The notes: generated by a model from the sequence alone, not told the origin. A DNA stretch of 13,430 nucleotides from Minisyncoccota bacterium (GCA_025453415.1 JALOQL010000017.1:1-13430); one strand, 5' to 3'; shown: positions 1-8,658, numbered from the stretch's first letter. Program-made: numbers and translations.

Positions 1-3000
1 ACGTTGCCAATTCGTCCGTGGTCCAAGTAACCCCCGCGGATGTGTCGTTGACCAGGGCCGTTTCAACTTGGGATATTACGGGAAATACCGAATCAACGCC
101 GGTATTGAACGAATAGCCCAAGCCGCCATTGTCGTCGATGGTGATGTTCCCCGAATTGTCCTTTGATTTAACCCGGAAATAATATTTCGTATCCGAAAGC
201 AGATTGATTAACGCAACGTTATGGGAAGTTAGTGATTCCGAATTGGTTCCGGCCACCAATCCGTACGATGTGGTGGTGCCGTAATCGACAAGGGAGTCCG
301 CGTTTTTGTCGGTTAACCAGGTAATTCTTGCCATCGTCTCCGTGATATCGCCAACCGATACGTCAGTAATATCCGGCGCGTCAGTGTCCGCGGCCGCGCC
401 TGTTGTAAAAGTCAGATCATTAGATACCGCTTCTGTGCCGGCCGCCGACCTGACTCGGAAATGATATGCTGCGTGCGACAACAGTCCGGTCAATGCAACC
501 GAATGAGAATTAACGGAATCGTTCGCGCCCGTAACTTTCCCATAAGCATTATCGAAGCCGTATTCAACAATCGATCCGGCGCCAATATCGGTGGTCCAGT
601 TTATGGTTGCCGAATTGTTCATAACGTTAACTATTTGGATGCCGCTGATCGCCGGAGGCGTTGAACCGCCCGCGGTGGCGAAAGAATATCCTTGGCTTGA
701 ATTATTGTCGATTGCCAAATTCCCCGAAGGATCACCGGATTTCAGCCGGAAATAATATTGGGTCGCGGGAGTCAATCCGACAATGGTTATCGAGTGGCTC
801 ATTGTCATTGCCGGAGAACTTTGCTCCAGTACGTACGATCTGTCCTGGGAGAAACCTATGTAGGAAGTTGACAGTTCGTCGGTGATCCATCTTATCGTTG
901 CCGAGGTGCTTCCCGGTTCTTCAATCACGACCGATGAAATGACCGGCGCGGTTACATCATTAATTGAAGCTGCGGTTGTTAATGTTCCGTCAGGCGAGAG
1001 GCCTTCGTTGCCCGCATCATCCACCGAGCGCACCCTATAATGATACGTCGATGAAGAAATCAAATCCTTTGGTAAAATAACCGCATGTGCGGTCACTGAT
1101 TCTTCCTGACCATAAATCCTTCCGTACAATCCGCTCGGTCCGAATTCAACGAACGAGGATGATGGTTCGTCCGTGGTCCACGTTATAGTCGCGTTATTAT
1201 AATTGATGTCCGAAGAACTAACCGCGCTTATTGCCGGAGGCGTAGTGTCCGCTGTCGTAGAAGCGTTTGTGGTAGTAAATGTTCCCTGTGAAGAGATCGC
1301 CTCGTTTCCGGCCCCATCTTTCGAGCGGACTTTAAAATAATATTGCGTATTTGCGCTTAGAGGTTTTAAAACCACGGCATGCGATGAAATGGAATCCAAT
1401 TGGCCATATATCGTACCCAGCGCAAACCCATTAACAGTTGAATACTCCACAAAAGAGGCGGCATTTTCATTCGTGGTCCAGGAAACGACAACTTTATGGT
1501 CCGTAATACCGGAAACCTCAACCGAATCAATAATTGGCGGGGCGTTATCGCTCGCAATCGTGTTAAAAGTTGCAGGAAGGGAATCAGTGCAGTTATTAGC
1601 TGGATCGCAAGACCTCACTTTGTAATTATAGGTTGTTCCTTGTTCCAAACCAACCAGCAGTAATTCGTGTGACGTTACATATCCCGAAAGCGGCCGCGAC
1701 AAGGAATAGCTTTCGTCAGCCGAATACAAAACCAATGAATCGGAAACCTCATCGGTCGTCCAAGTGATGACCGCGGAAGATGAGGTGGGAGGCTGTGTTC
1801 CAACCGCCGAGATTGCCGGCGGCACGTTGTCGTTCGGCTGGGATCCGGGAACCATGGAAATTGGTTCGGAAAATTCCGACGGGTTGCCGACATCATCTTT
1901 GGATTTAAATTTATAGTAATAAGTGGTTTCCGGATCCAGATCATTGCCCACGACATAGTTAATGTTGACGTCGGTGATCGTCTGGTCGAGCGAATAATCG
2001 GTTCCGTTAGTCGACTTGTATGCTTCGTATGCCATAAAGTCGGATTCCGAATTTTTCGTCCAACTTACGAAAAGCCTGTAAGTGTTTGCTTCTTGGGTTG
2101 ATGACGCATTCTCTTCGGTGGTCGTAGCGTTGGAAATAATTGAGATGTCTTGAATGAATAAGCCGGTGGGGATTTCTGGAGAGTCGGTATCGAGCCCGAT
2201 AGCGTCCGAATACGGACCGGATTCATTGCCATACTCGTCTTTAAACTTAACGTAAACCGATTTGCTTCCATCGCCCGCTTCCAAGGTCCATGATTTTGAT
2301 TGGCTGTATGATTCCCAGGTTGGATCGCTAAAATCGCTGGTATTGGAAACCGCCATTTGGAATTGCGATTCGTCGGCGGCCGAAAAGTAAAGAGTTGCTG
2401 CCGTTGCCGCGATCTTGTCATTGTTCAGCGTTGTCGAGGCGTTATGGTTTATGTTGATACCGGTGCCTCCACCCTCGGGAGATGCGGCTACCGGCGACTT
2501 GGTATCAAGTATGAACGATGCCGAGATCGCGGCAGCCGTGTTGTTGGCGCCTTCATGGTCGTCGGCAATAACCCTGATTTTTGCGTTCGCCGAATAAGCC
2601 TCGCCGATTTGGCCCCTCGGGTTCCAGACTGCCTGGTAATCATTATAAGCTGTCGTCGCGACGGTTTTACTATCCATATCGTTGGCACCAAGATAAGTTG
2701 AGGTGGCAATTTGCCAAGAATCGCCGTTATCGAGCGAGTATTCAAAGGATGGCCATATTTTATATTGGTTTTCCGCTCTGCCGCGGTCGGTATCCGGATC
2801 GCGTACCGAGTAGCTTATGTTGATTTCATTAGGTGACGTGAATACCGCCGCCGCGCCCCCGTTTCCCGTAGCGGGAAAATCCGGATCAAATTCCGGGGGG
2901 GTGTTTACGATATATGTCATTGAAAAAGCGGAAAGCGTCGGGGTATGCAAGCTGTCTCCGGACAGCCAAACTTTATATTGAACCCACTGGTCATTGGTCG

Positions 3001-5491
3001 CGTTCGATATTTCAGCCGGCATCGCCTCTCCGCCCGATTCGTCAGTAAAATAAGAAGCGTCGGTCCCGTCGGTTCCCATCCAGCCGGTCCACTCGCCCGG
3101 ACCGCCGCTTACATCGGGCGCAGCGCGCAACTGGAATTTTATATCGGTATTTTCCTCCAATGAGTCGACCCACTGAATTTCGTCAATAATATTGCTGCTG
3201 TCAGTCGTGTTATAGGCTGATGACGTAAGCGAGGCAAGCTCGGCGTAACGTTCGAAACCGATCGTAATATCCGACAGCATCGGAGAGACCGCGGAATCGG
3301 TTGTTGAAAGGAAAGCTTTGTATTGTACCCACGCGTCGCCGTTATGAACCGAATTTATCGTTGTGGCGCTTGATGTGTAATAATCGCCCGCGCCCGACGG
3401 GCCATACCAAGTTGAGGTGGCCAAGCCCCCTTCGGTTGCCGCCGTGCGCAACTGGAACTTTATGTCGGTATTCAGCGGTTTGCTGATATTAAAATTCAGA
3501 TTCGAATAATTAAGATTTAGTCCGACATTAATAGCTGAGGACGTAAAATCGCCCGATGCAACGTAAGACGGCATGGCGCCTCCCAGATATCCGACACCGT
3601 CGACTCCAAGCACCCGTACCGCGGTCAATTTATCGATTTCCGTACCGTCTCCAAGTTGCCCGTAATTATTATGCCCCCAGCAATAGATATTGTTTAGATC
3701 AGTGAGGGCGCAGGTGTAATTGCTAATATCAAAGATTCCTACTGTTATCGATTTGACATTTGCCAAATAATCATTATCAGTATCGCCTGAAACTGCGGCG
3801 CCTTTCAAGGCCCGGACTGGAGACATGCTGTCGGTGGTTGTTCCGTTGCCCAATTGGCCGTAAAAATTGTATCCCCAGCAATACATATTGCCCGCGTTTG
3901 ACGCCGCGCAAGTATAGTTGCTGCTGGCGGCCACTGTTTTTATATTAGCCAGATAACTTTCGCTTGTGTCACCGCCGACAGCGGCCCCTGCCAAGACCCG
4001 GATCGGCGTTACTTGCCGATTAGTAGAACCGTCTCCTAGTTGGCCATTGCCGTTGTATCCCCAGCAATACATATTGCCCGCGTTTGACGCCGCGCAAGTA
4101 TAGTTGCTGCTGGCTGTTATGGCCAGAACATTATTCAGATACTCACCATCGTTATCCCCGGTCACCGATTCGCCGTAAGCGACCCTGACCGGAACATAAC
4201 TGTCATCGGTAAGCCCGTTGCCCAGCTGGCCATTGCTGTTGCGCCCCCAGCAATAAACGTTATTTTGGTTTGAAATGGCGCAAACATAATTGCTTCCCGC
4301 CGCAACTGATTTGATATTGGTCAGATACGTGCCATCATTATCCCCCGACGCGGCCTCTCCTTTTAGCACCCTGATCGGCGTCAAGCTATCGTTCGTGCTA
4401 TTGTCGCCCAGCTGGCCATAGGCATTGCGGCCCCAGCAATATAAATTTCCGGATGCCGAAGCCGCGCAAACATAATTACCTCCATTGCCAACCGACGCGA
4501 TATTGGTAAGGTGCGTTCCGTTATTGTCGCCTTCCACCGCCTGACCCTTTGCGACGCGTACCGAAATATGGCTGTTATCGGTACTGTTATTGCCCAATTG
4601 GCCGAAATTATTATGCCCCCAGCAATAAATATTTTTTTGATTGGAAATCGCGCAAGTGACGCCATCGGTTCCTCCCGATAAGGATTTGATGTTCGTAAGG
4701 TGCGTTCCGTCATTATCGCCGCTTGCCGCCGCTCCGGCGAGAACTCGCACCGGGGTTGAGCTGTCAGATGTCAAAGCATTGCCCAGTTGTCCGTAATTAT
4801 TATATCCCCAGCAATAAATCCCGCCGTTTTCAGATAAAAAGCAGGAATGAAAATCTCCCGCGGAAATGGCGGTGTCGATCCTTGCCAGCTCCTCTAATGA
4901 AACCTTTGCCGCGGCGCCCTCTTCAACAACCAATGTTTGATTTATGGTACCGCTAGCAAAATCAGTGTCTGACGTTTGTATGACGGTATACGCGATGGGT
5001 GCCAAGCTCAATGTCGACGACGCGGAAAGCTCAGTGTCTTTTTCATAATATTCCGTCCAGCCTAATTTATTTGTCGGATGTACCGCGGCGATTGTACTCG
5101 TCCCCCCCGACCAATCAGATTGATTCCAGGAAAAGGTTTCCGCCGCCGCAAAACGATATTCATGGAAAAAAATGCCGATGCCGACAGCCGAGATCATCAA
5201 AATAACGATTGCGGCATACTGCCAGTAATTCTTAAATATCCAAAAAGTTTTTTCCGTCCCTTTCTCAAGAAATATCCTTAGCTGCCAACCAAAATACAAA
5301 GATAGAACCAACCCCCTTTTTGGCCTCGGCACGCGATTGTTTGGCCTCGGCACGCGATTGTTGCAACCAAAAAAAAGCTTGTTGCCAAGTTGACCAAATA
5401 AACTATTGAGAAAATTTACCGCTGATCGCCATGCCCCACCTGCCGCATGTCCCGCCGCCTTCCTAGATTTTTTTATCGCGAATAAATTCAT
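1..5491 (-). CDS. Giant membrane-anchored RCC1/Fn3 surface protein (3' end outside window)
   Basis: The frame is open from position 5491 to the left edge, over 1800 codons, with no stop. A short basic cytoplasmic N-terminus is followed by one strong membrane helix (YAAIVILMISAVGIGIFF, about residues 92-109 from the ATG). Seven RCC1 repeats follow, each carrying a YCWG...GQLG signature (about 4880-3600). Two related beta-sandwich modules come next, with 'TDIKFQLR' and 'WVQYK' motifs (about 3560-2900), then an Ig-like stretch, then seven full Fn3-type domains and a partial eighth. Most Fn3 domains show a 'WTTDE'-type strand and a 'T.YYF.V.S.D' strand. Such architecture suggests a large cell-surface protein for adhesion or cell contact; the ligand is unknown. 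ATG at 5491 is chosen conservatively. An in-frame TTG at 5581, with AGGA just upstream, would add 30 plausible residues and also lies downstream of the promoter. Domain reading is firm; function is inference. Confidence 0.85.
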   Translation of the reverse strand, partial: MNLFAIKKSRKAAGHAAGGAWRSAVNFLNSLFGQLGNKLFFGCNNRVPRPNNRVPRPKRGLVLSLYFGWQLRIFLEKGTEKTFWIFKNYWQYAAIVILMISAVGIGIFFHEYRFAAAETFSWNQSDWSGGTSTIAAVHPTNKLGWTEYYEKDTELSASSTLSLAPIAYTVIQTSDTDFASGTINQTLVVEEGAAAKVSLEELARIDTAISAGDFHSCFLSENGGIYCWGYNNYGQLGNALTSDSSTPVRVLAGAAASGDNDGTHLTNIKSLSGGTDGVTCAISNQKNIYCWGHNNFGQLGNNSTDNSHISVRVAKGQAVEGDNNGTHLTNIASVGNGGNYVCAASASGNLYCWGRNAYGQLGDNSTNDSLTPIRVLKGEAASGDNDGTYLTNIKSVAAGSNYVCAISNQNNVYCWGRNSNGQLGNGLTDDSYVPVRVAYGESVTGDNDGEYLNNVLAITASSNYTCAASNAGNMYCWGYNGNGQLGDGSTNRQVTPIRVLAGAAVGGDTSESYLANIKTVAASSNYTCAASNAGNMYCWGYNFYGQLGNGTTTDSMSPVRALKGAAVSGDTDNDYLANVKSITVGIFDISNYTCALTDLNNIYCWGHNNYGQLGDGTEIDKLTAVRVLGVDGVGYLGGAMPSYVASGDFTSSAINVGLNLNYSNLNFNISKPLNTDIKFQLRTAATEGGLATSTWYGPSGAGDYYTSSATTINSVHNGDAWVQYKAFLSTTDSAVSPMLSDITIGFERYAELASLTSSAYNTTDSSNIIDEIQWVDSLEENTDIKFQLRAAPDVSGGPGEWTGWMGTDGTDASYFTDESGGEAMPAEISNATNDQWVQYKVWLSGDSLHTPTLSAFSMTYIVNTPPEFDPDFPATGNGGAAAVFTSPNEINISYSVRDPDTDRGRAENQYKIWPSFEYSLDNGDSWQIATSTYLGANDMDSKTVATTAYNDYQAVWNPRGQIGEAYSANAKIRVIADDHEGANNTAAAISASFILDTKSPVAASPEGGGTGININHNASTTLNNDKIAATAATLYFSAADESQFQMAVSNTSDFSDPTWESYSQSKSWTLEAGDGSKSVYVKFKDEYGNESGPYSDAIGLDTDSPEIPTGLFIQDISIISNATTTEENASSTQEANTYRLFVSWTKNSESDFMAYEAYKSTNGTDYSLDQTITDVNINYVVGNDLDPETTYYYKFKSKDDVGNPSEFSEPISMVPGSQPNDNVPPAISAVGTQPPTSSSAVITWTTDEVSDSLVLYSADESYSLSRPLSGYVTSHELLLVGLEQGTTYNYKVRSCDPANNCTDSLPATFNTIASDNAPPIIDSVEVSGITDHKVVVSWTTNENAASFVEYSTVNGFALGTIYGQLDSISSHAVVLKPLSANTQYYFKVRSKDGAGNEAISSQGTFTTTNASTTADTTPPAISAVSSSDINYNNATITWTTDEPSSSFVEFGPSGLYGRIYGQEESVTAHAVILPKDLISSSTYHYRVRSVDDAGNEGLSPDGTLTTAASINDVTAPVISSVVIEEPGSTSATIRWITDELSTSYIGFSQDRSYVLEQSSPAMTMSHSITIVGLTPATQYYFRLKSGDPSGNLAIDNNSSQGYSFATAGGSTPPAISGIQIVNVMNNSATINWTTDIGAGSIVEYGFDNAYGKVTGANDSVNSHSVALTGLLSHAAYHFRVRSAAGTEAVSNDLTFTTGAAADTDAPDITDVSVGDITETMARITWLTDKNADSLVDYGTTTSYGLVAGTNSESLTSHNVALINLLSDTKYYFRVKSKDNSGNITIDDNGGLGYSFNTGVDSVFPVISQVETALVNDTSAGVTWTTDELAT
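3600..4880 (-). repeat. Seven tandem RCC1-type repeats (about 62 codons each) inside the giant CDS
   Basis: The codons for the YCWG motif recur at 4810, 4621, 4435, 4249, 4063, 3877 and 3679 (plus-strand position of the AGCAAT anchor). Intervals are 189, 186, 186, 186, 186 and 198 bp, that is 63, 62, 62, 62, 62 and 66 residues. Each repeat reads roughly C-A/S-x-x-G-x-YCWG-x-N-x-x-GQLG-[N/D] and ends in a P-x-R/V-V-like strand and a GDNDGT-x-LT turn. Seven repeats is the number that closes a seven-bladed RCC1 beta-propeller. Repeats are conserved in sequence but not identical, so they are coding repeats rather than a DNA array. Confidence 0.85.
5320..5361 (-). repeat. Perfect 21-bp in-frame tandem duplication
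   Basis: Two adjacent identical 21-bp units (5320-5340 and 5341-5361) encode NNRVPRP twice in the cytoplasmic N-terminal segment of the giant surface protein, just before its membrane anchor. The unit length is a multiple of three, so copy-number change would not break the frame. Confidence 0.85.
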
Positions 5492-5651
5492 GTTCCGCGA
5501 CCGTCGAACAATTGTTTTTAAAGATTTTTCGGAGGATTCAATTTCCGGAATTACCGAATCGGACAATTGCTCAACAGCCAAAATCCTGCCACATCAATTC
5601 CAAATTGCTATTCTAGCTTTTCGCTAAAACGCCTAAGCGATCCATTTATCA

Positions 5652-5681
5652 ATTATACCAAATAATTTCATAAATTAACAA
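5652..5681 (-). promoter_or_regulatory. Sigma-70-type promoter for the giant surface protein
   Basis: On the minus strand, TTGTTA (5681-5676) is separated by 18 bp from a perfect TATAAT (5657-5652). The predicted transcription start, near 5645, lies upstream of both candidate starts (TTG 5581, ATG 5491). The surrounding sequence is AT-rich. Confidence 0.6.
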
Positions 5682-5779
5682 CAAAAAAATTGTGTTTTCC
5701 ACAGCCTCATTTAAAGGTTTTTTCCATATTTTTGGCATCGATCTGGACGTCGATCCTATCGCAAATTATTGTTGTTCAG

Positions 5780-5822
5780 GCACACATAAAGCTCCGTTTG
5801 GTCATCGGAGCTTTATGTGTGC
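5780..5822 (-). terminator. 17-bp perfect hairpin downstream of the MscS-like gene
   Basis: Arms 5780-5796 and 5806-5822 are perfectly complementary over 17 bp with a 9-nt loop. The hairpin begins 18 nt after the stop of the MscS-like gene and lies upstream of the next promoter, so a 3'-end or terminator role fits. No U-tract follows on either strand, so it is not a textbook intrinsic terminator. It could instead be an RNA-stabilising 3' stem or a remnant of a palindromic element. Confidence 0.45.
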
Positions 5823-5840
5823 AAACCTTTTCAGGATGGT

Positions 5841-6518
5841 TTATTTGTCTTTCAGTCTGTCCTTGAGATTGCTGATCATTTCCGCGGCCGCGTCCTTTCC
5901 GCCCAGGCCGAATGCCAGGCCGAATGCCAGCGCCAGCATTCCCACGAAACCCGTTACCATTGTGGCAATGATGGTTTGGGCAACCTGAAGCTGCATTAGG
6001 ATGGCCAATACCGCGAAAGTATAGATCGATCCGCGCACGATGGCGCCCAAAAGGTTCGTATACCGAATTTCAAGCCGCCGCGCCGAGGCCTTGATGACCT
6101 TTTCCAGGATATCCGCCAGGATAATCGAAACCACGAATATCGCCGCCGCGACCACGACGTTTGGCAGCCATTCAAGCACCTTGGTGAGATAATCCGCGAA
6201 TTGGCCCAGTCCTAGAATCACCGCGAAAATCTGTAAAAAAAGGATGACGATGATCCACTTGGTGATGGCGCCGACGAATTCCGAAGGGTTCACCTTGATA
6301 TCGGCGCCCTCGAGCGCGTTTTTCCAGCCGCTGCGCGCGAAAAACGAATCGAAATTAATCTTTTTCAAAAGACGCGCCAGAACCTTGCCGGCGGCGGCGG
6401 CAATTATCCAGCCGATCACGAATATCGCCAGGCCGATCACGGCCCTTGGGGTGAATTCCACTATCCCTCCCCAGGCGTCTTGCAACGCCTGCAAAGTAAC
6501 TTCCGACCAGTCTATCAT
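5841..6518 (-). CDS. MscS-type conserved transmembrane-helix protein (channel core only)
   Basis: This is a roughly 225-residue integral membrane protein. It has about five hydrophobic helices: AVIGLAIFVIGWIIAAAAG, then WIIVILFLQIFAVILGLG, VVVAAAIFVVSIILADIL, LLGAIVRGSIYTFAVLAIL, and a Gly/Ala-rich last helix MVTGFVGMLALAFGLAFGLG followed by GKDAA. That glycine-alanine pattern ending in GGKDAA is the pore-helix signature of the small MscS-related conserved TM-helix family. The soluble beta-domain of full MscS is absent; the chain ends about 15 residues later in a charged tail. The likely role is a small-conductance mechanosensitive or ion channel, but gating and substrate are unknown. ATG at 6518 gives the usual short N-terminus (MIDWSEV...) and has a GGA 8 nt upstream. 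An upstream ATG at 6551 would add an atypical proline-rich MPPPEPARKRI. Confidence 0.8.
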   Translation of the reverse strand: MIDWSEVTLQALQDAWGGIVEFTPRAVIGLAIFVIGWIIAAAAGKVLARLLKKINFDSFFARSGWKNALEGADIKVNPSEFVGAITKWIIVILFLQIFAVILGLGQFADYLTKVLEWLPNVVVAAAIFVVSIILADILEKVIKASARRLEIRYTNLLGAIVRGSIYTFAVLAILMQLQVAQTIIATMVTGFVGMLALAFGLAFGLGGKDAAAEMISNLKDRLKDK

Positions 6519-6618
6519 AATTCTTTTCCGCGCCGGTTCCGGCGGCGGCATTTACCCCGGAATTTCACATACCGGGACGCGCAAAAGCGCGCTTATAATG
6601 ATTCGTGGCCTTTTGATT

Positions 6619-6647
6619 TATATACCTAAAAAACGCCCAATTAACAA
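6619..6647 (-). promoter_or_regulatory. Candidate promoter of the MscS-like gene
   Basis: TTGTTA (6647-6642), a 17-bp spacer and TATATA (6624-6619) on the minus strand. It lies downstream of the tRNA-Ala gene and predicts a start near 6612, giving a leader of about 95 nt that contains a small GCGC/GCGC hairpin. Confidence 0.4.
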
Positions 6648-6671
6648 GCGGCGATTTCGGTTTTAGATTCT

Positions 6672-6710
6672 TGCGCCCGCACGGCGCAGCTCCGCAGTGC
6701 TCGGCGGAGC
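6672..6710 (-). terminator. Two abutting hairpins just downstream of tRNA-Ala
   Basis: Hairpin one has arms 6704-6710 and 6689-6695 (7 bp, 8-nt loop). Hairpin two has arms 6683-6688 and 6672-6677 (6 bp, 5-nt loop). They sit back to back with no spacer, starting 4 nt after the encoded CCA. Only a weak T content follows, so termination or 3'-end processing of the tRNA transcript is an inference. Confidence 0.4.
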
Positions 6711-6714
6711 GAAT

Positions 6715-6790
6715 TGGTGGACCCGGGGAGATTCGAACTCCCCACCCCTTCATTGCAAATGAAGTGCTCTACCGAATGAGCTACGGGCCC
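6715..6790 (-). tRNA. tRNA-Ala (anticodon TGC), CCA encoded
   Basis: A 76-nt canonical cloverleaf: acceptor GGGCCCG pairs with CGGGTCC, including the G3-U70 pair that is the alanine identity element. The D stem is GCTC/GAGC with an 8-nt loop containing GG. The anticodon stem is CTTCA/TGAAG with loop TTTGCAA, giving TGC. The T arm is GGGAG-TTCGAAT-CTCCC, discriminator A, and the CCA end is encoded in the DNA. All elements are standard, which makes it a useful internal contrast to the tRNA at 13224-13295. Confidence 0.97.
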
Positions 6791-6801
6791 AAAACATTCT
6801 C

Positions 6802-6829
6802 TTAATACCAAATTTGGGCAAAAATTCAA
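6802..6829 (-). promoter_or_regulatory. Promoter of tRNA-Ala
   Basis: TTGAAT (6829-6824), a 16-bp spacer and TATTAA (6807-6802) on the minus strand place the start about 5 nt before the mature 5' end. The -35 hexamer overlaps the stop codon of the small ORF at 6826-6927. Confidence 0.5.
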
Positions 6830-6927
6830 GCGGGCTGACCTGCGGTTTGAATATATTTCTTCATTAAAGCCGCCGCGACTAGCGTCGCAATCACAATCCT
6901 GAACAGTGCCATGGTTCTAATTTTCAA
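6826..6927 (-). CDS. Possible small membrane peptide (33 aa)
   Basis: A minus-strand frame starting at TTG 6927 (or ATG 6912, 28 residues) encodes a positively charged start, a single hydrophobic stretch (ALFRIVIATLVAAALM) and a KKY-containing tail, ending in TGA at 6828-6826. GGAAAAG lies about 6 nt before the TTG. It is the only recognisable coding-like item in the AT-rich gap between tRNA-Ala and the operon end. It is short enough to arise by chance, and its 3' end overlaps the tRNA promoter. Confidence 0.22.
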   Translation of the reverse strand: MKIRTMALFRIVIATLVAAALMKKYIQTAGQPA

Positions 6928-7065
6928 CTTGATCTTTTCCGGGCAAAATTACTTTAAATCCAAAAATCACAAATTCAATTGTTTAGATAATCATACCAAG
7001 TTATCCGCATCAAATATACAACTATGCAACAAAAAAACCATCAAAATCAAGGAAAAGTTCTTTAT

Positions 7066-7086
7066 GGCGCGCAAAGAAGATGCGCC
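7066..7086 (-). terminator. Possible operon terminator hairpin
   Basis: GGCGC (7066-7070) pairs with GCGCC (7082-7086) just after the stop of the last operon gene. No U-tract follows directly; a run of seven T on the minus strand occurs about 30 nt further on (7037-7031). Otherwise the 6930-7089 gap is AT-rich and shows nothing else I can support. Confidence 0.25.
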
Positions 7087-7089
7087 GGC

Positions 7090-8658
7090 TCACTCTTTAA
7101 TTTTTAAATGAATTTTGCGGTGAAATCCGCGAAAACCGCGGATAGTGTTTTGATTTTTGACTAGCGACGGGAAATTCGTTTCGCACGCGTTGGCGTGGGC
7201 CTTAATTCGGTCCATCCGCAACAGCACCGCGAAAAGAAGTAAAAGCAAAGCTAGGATTACCGAGAAACAGATTCCCAGCGCCATCCCGTTACCGATAGAC
7301 AGCCCGCCAATTGTTATAATATGGTCCGAAGAGATTTTGATATAGACTTTGTCCGAAATTTCACTACCGCCCAAAGCGTTGAATCCGCGCGTCCAAATAG
7401 AATATAAACCGGCTTCCAGGGGGCGGCCGAAATACATCCACTTACCCGCCGTATCGGTCTTGAGCTCCTCGATCTTTATGCCCGATTCAAGGCTTTCGAT
7501 ATAGATCTTTACGCGCGAATCGGGTAAAAAAATACCCTTCAGGAAAACCGCGTAACCGGGCAGAAGCTCCCGGGGGTAGTCGACTATAAGCGGTTTGATA
7601 ACGGGAAGAATTTCGATATCCGATTCGGCCGCCTTGGTATTCCCCGCTTTGTCGTACGCGGTTATCTTGATTCTGTGCCGGCCGACCGATAAAAGCGGCA
7701 GGGTCATGCTGCCTTCGTCCGTGTCGTTGATCAGCTTGCCGTCGATCTCGACCAAATAACGGTCGACACCCGAGGGCAAATCGCCCGTGCCAAAAGTTAT
7801 TGTTGGCTTGGGGTTCCCGGTCGGACTGCCATCGACCGATTTCACGGTAAAATCGTCGGGCGCCGTCGCGTCGATATTGATACGCGCGCCATAAACTTTG
7901 CTCCATCCCTGGTCATTCTTGAATTGGATATGAAAATACCAAATGCCGTTTTCCAGATTCTTGAATTTGCGGCCGGCTGGAAGCTCTTCCGAATCTGCGG
8001 ACGGCGCGCCGAGCGGATCGTTATCGATCGAGGTTCTTACCGCAATAATGCCAGTTTGCGTTTGCCAGGCGAAAGACGGATTTCTGTCGGAATACCACAG
8101 GCTTGCATCCGGATGCGTTGGTGAACCGACGCTCGTAATTTTTTGCGTTGCCGATGGATTTACGGTTGGCGGCAGCGCGGCTTGGACAACGACTTTAGTT
8201 TCGGATGAAGATACGGCAATATCGGTGCCGGAGCCGTCATTGGCCAGGATCCTGGGTTTTAATACGTATAGCGCCGCCGTGCCGGTTTTTCTGGCTATGA
8301 ATTGAAGCGTGGCGATTTTGCCTGACGTTCCCCTGAATCCCCCGCTGACAACCGCCCCTTCGAAAGAAATTTGCCCCTTCTCGCTGGAAATCGCCGGTTC
8401 TTTGATCCAAAAATTCAAAATGGATCCCGCCTTTGAAACGTTGACCGCCTCAAGCAAATCTTTTGGATAGGAAACAACGCCGCTTACCGCGTTTATTTCC
8501 CGGTCGGCGTTTTTAATGTTCAGCGACAGGCTTATTGCCTGTCCGACCTCAATTTTGCCGTTTATCGGTTCGATTGCGAAATTTGCCGCCAACACCGGAG
8601 CCGCGGCGAAAACCAAGGAAATCCCAACAAGTATCGATATAATCAAATTATTTCGCAT
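7090..8658 (-). CDS. Membrane-anchored cohesin-like protein, large (522 aa)
   Basis: The protein has a signal peptide ending ...AAAPVLAA (residues 1-23). A cohesin-like domain follows (about 24-155), recognisable by the spaced pattern GQAISLSLNIKNADREINAV, a YPKDLLE strand, and a late hydrophobic strand IATLQFIARKTGTAAL. Two Ig/Fn3-like repeats come next, the second with DATAPDDFTV and ITAYDKAGNT. A further beta-rich region precedes the C-terminal helix (about 459-480, GICFSVILALLLLLFAVLL), and a 42-residue basic cytoplasmic tail ends the chain. Cohesins bind dockerins, and a dockerin is encoded two genes upstream. The chosen ATG at 8658 yields a clean signal peptide and overlaps the preceding stop by 11 nt; the frame is open upstream to 8796, but that extension lies inside the previous gene. 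Domain assignment is by pattern reading, not by search. Confidence 0.8.
   Translation of the reverse strand: MRNNLIISILVGISLVFAAAPVLAANFAIEPINGKIEVGQAISLSLNIKNADREINAVSGVVSYPKDLLEAVNVSKAGSILNFWIKEPAISSEKGQISFEGAVVSGGFRGTSGKIATLQFIARKTGTAALYVLKPRILANDGSGTDIAVSSSETKVVVQAALPPTVNPSATQKITSVGSPTHPDASLWYSDRNPSFAWQTQTGIIAVRTSIDNDPLGAPSADSEELPAGRKFKNLENGIWYFHIQFKNDQGWSKVYGARINIDATAPDDFTVKSVDGSPTGNPKPTITFGTGDLPSGVDRYLVEIDGKLINDTDEGSMTLPLLSVGRHRIKITAYDKAGNTKAAESDIEILPVIKPLIVDYPRELLPGYAVFLKGIFLPDSRVKIYIESLESGIKIEELKTDTAGKWMYFGRPLEAGLYSIWTRGFNALGGSEISDKVYIKISSDHIITIGGLSIGNGMALGICFSVILALLLLLFAVLLRMDRIKAHANACETNFPSLVKNQNTIRGFRGFHRKIHLKIKE

Noticed and set aside
3600..4880. Regularly spaced ~186-bp repeats, possible CRISPR or satellite array
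   Set aside because: The periodicity follows codons of RCC1 repeats in an open frame; repeats vary in sequence and there are no short identical direct repeats with unique spacers.
6244..6666. 140-residue plus-strand ORF
   Set aside because: It is antisense to the MscS-like gene, with no domain, and the minus frame has clear transmembrane helices.
6911..7111. 66-residue plus-strand ORF in the AT-rich gap
   Set aside because: No ribosome-binding site, no recognisable domain, and it overlaps the end of the operon's last gene on the opposite strand.
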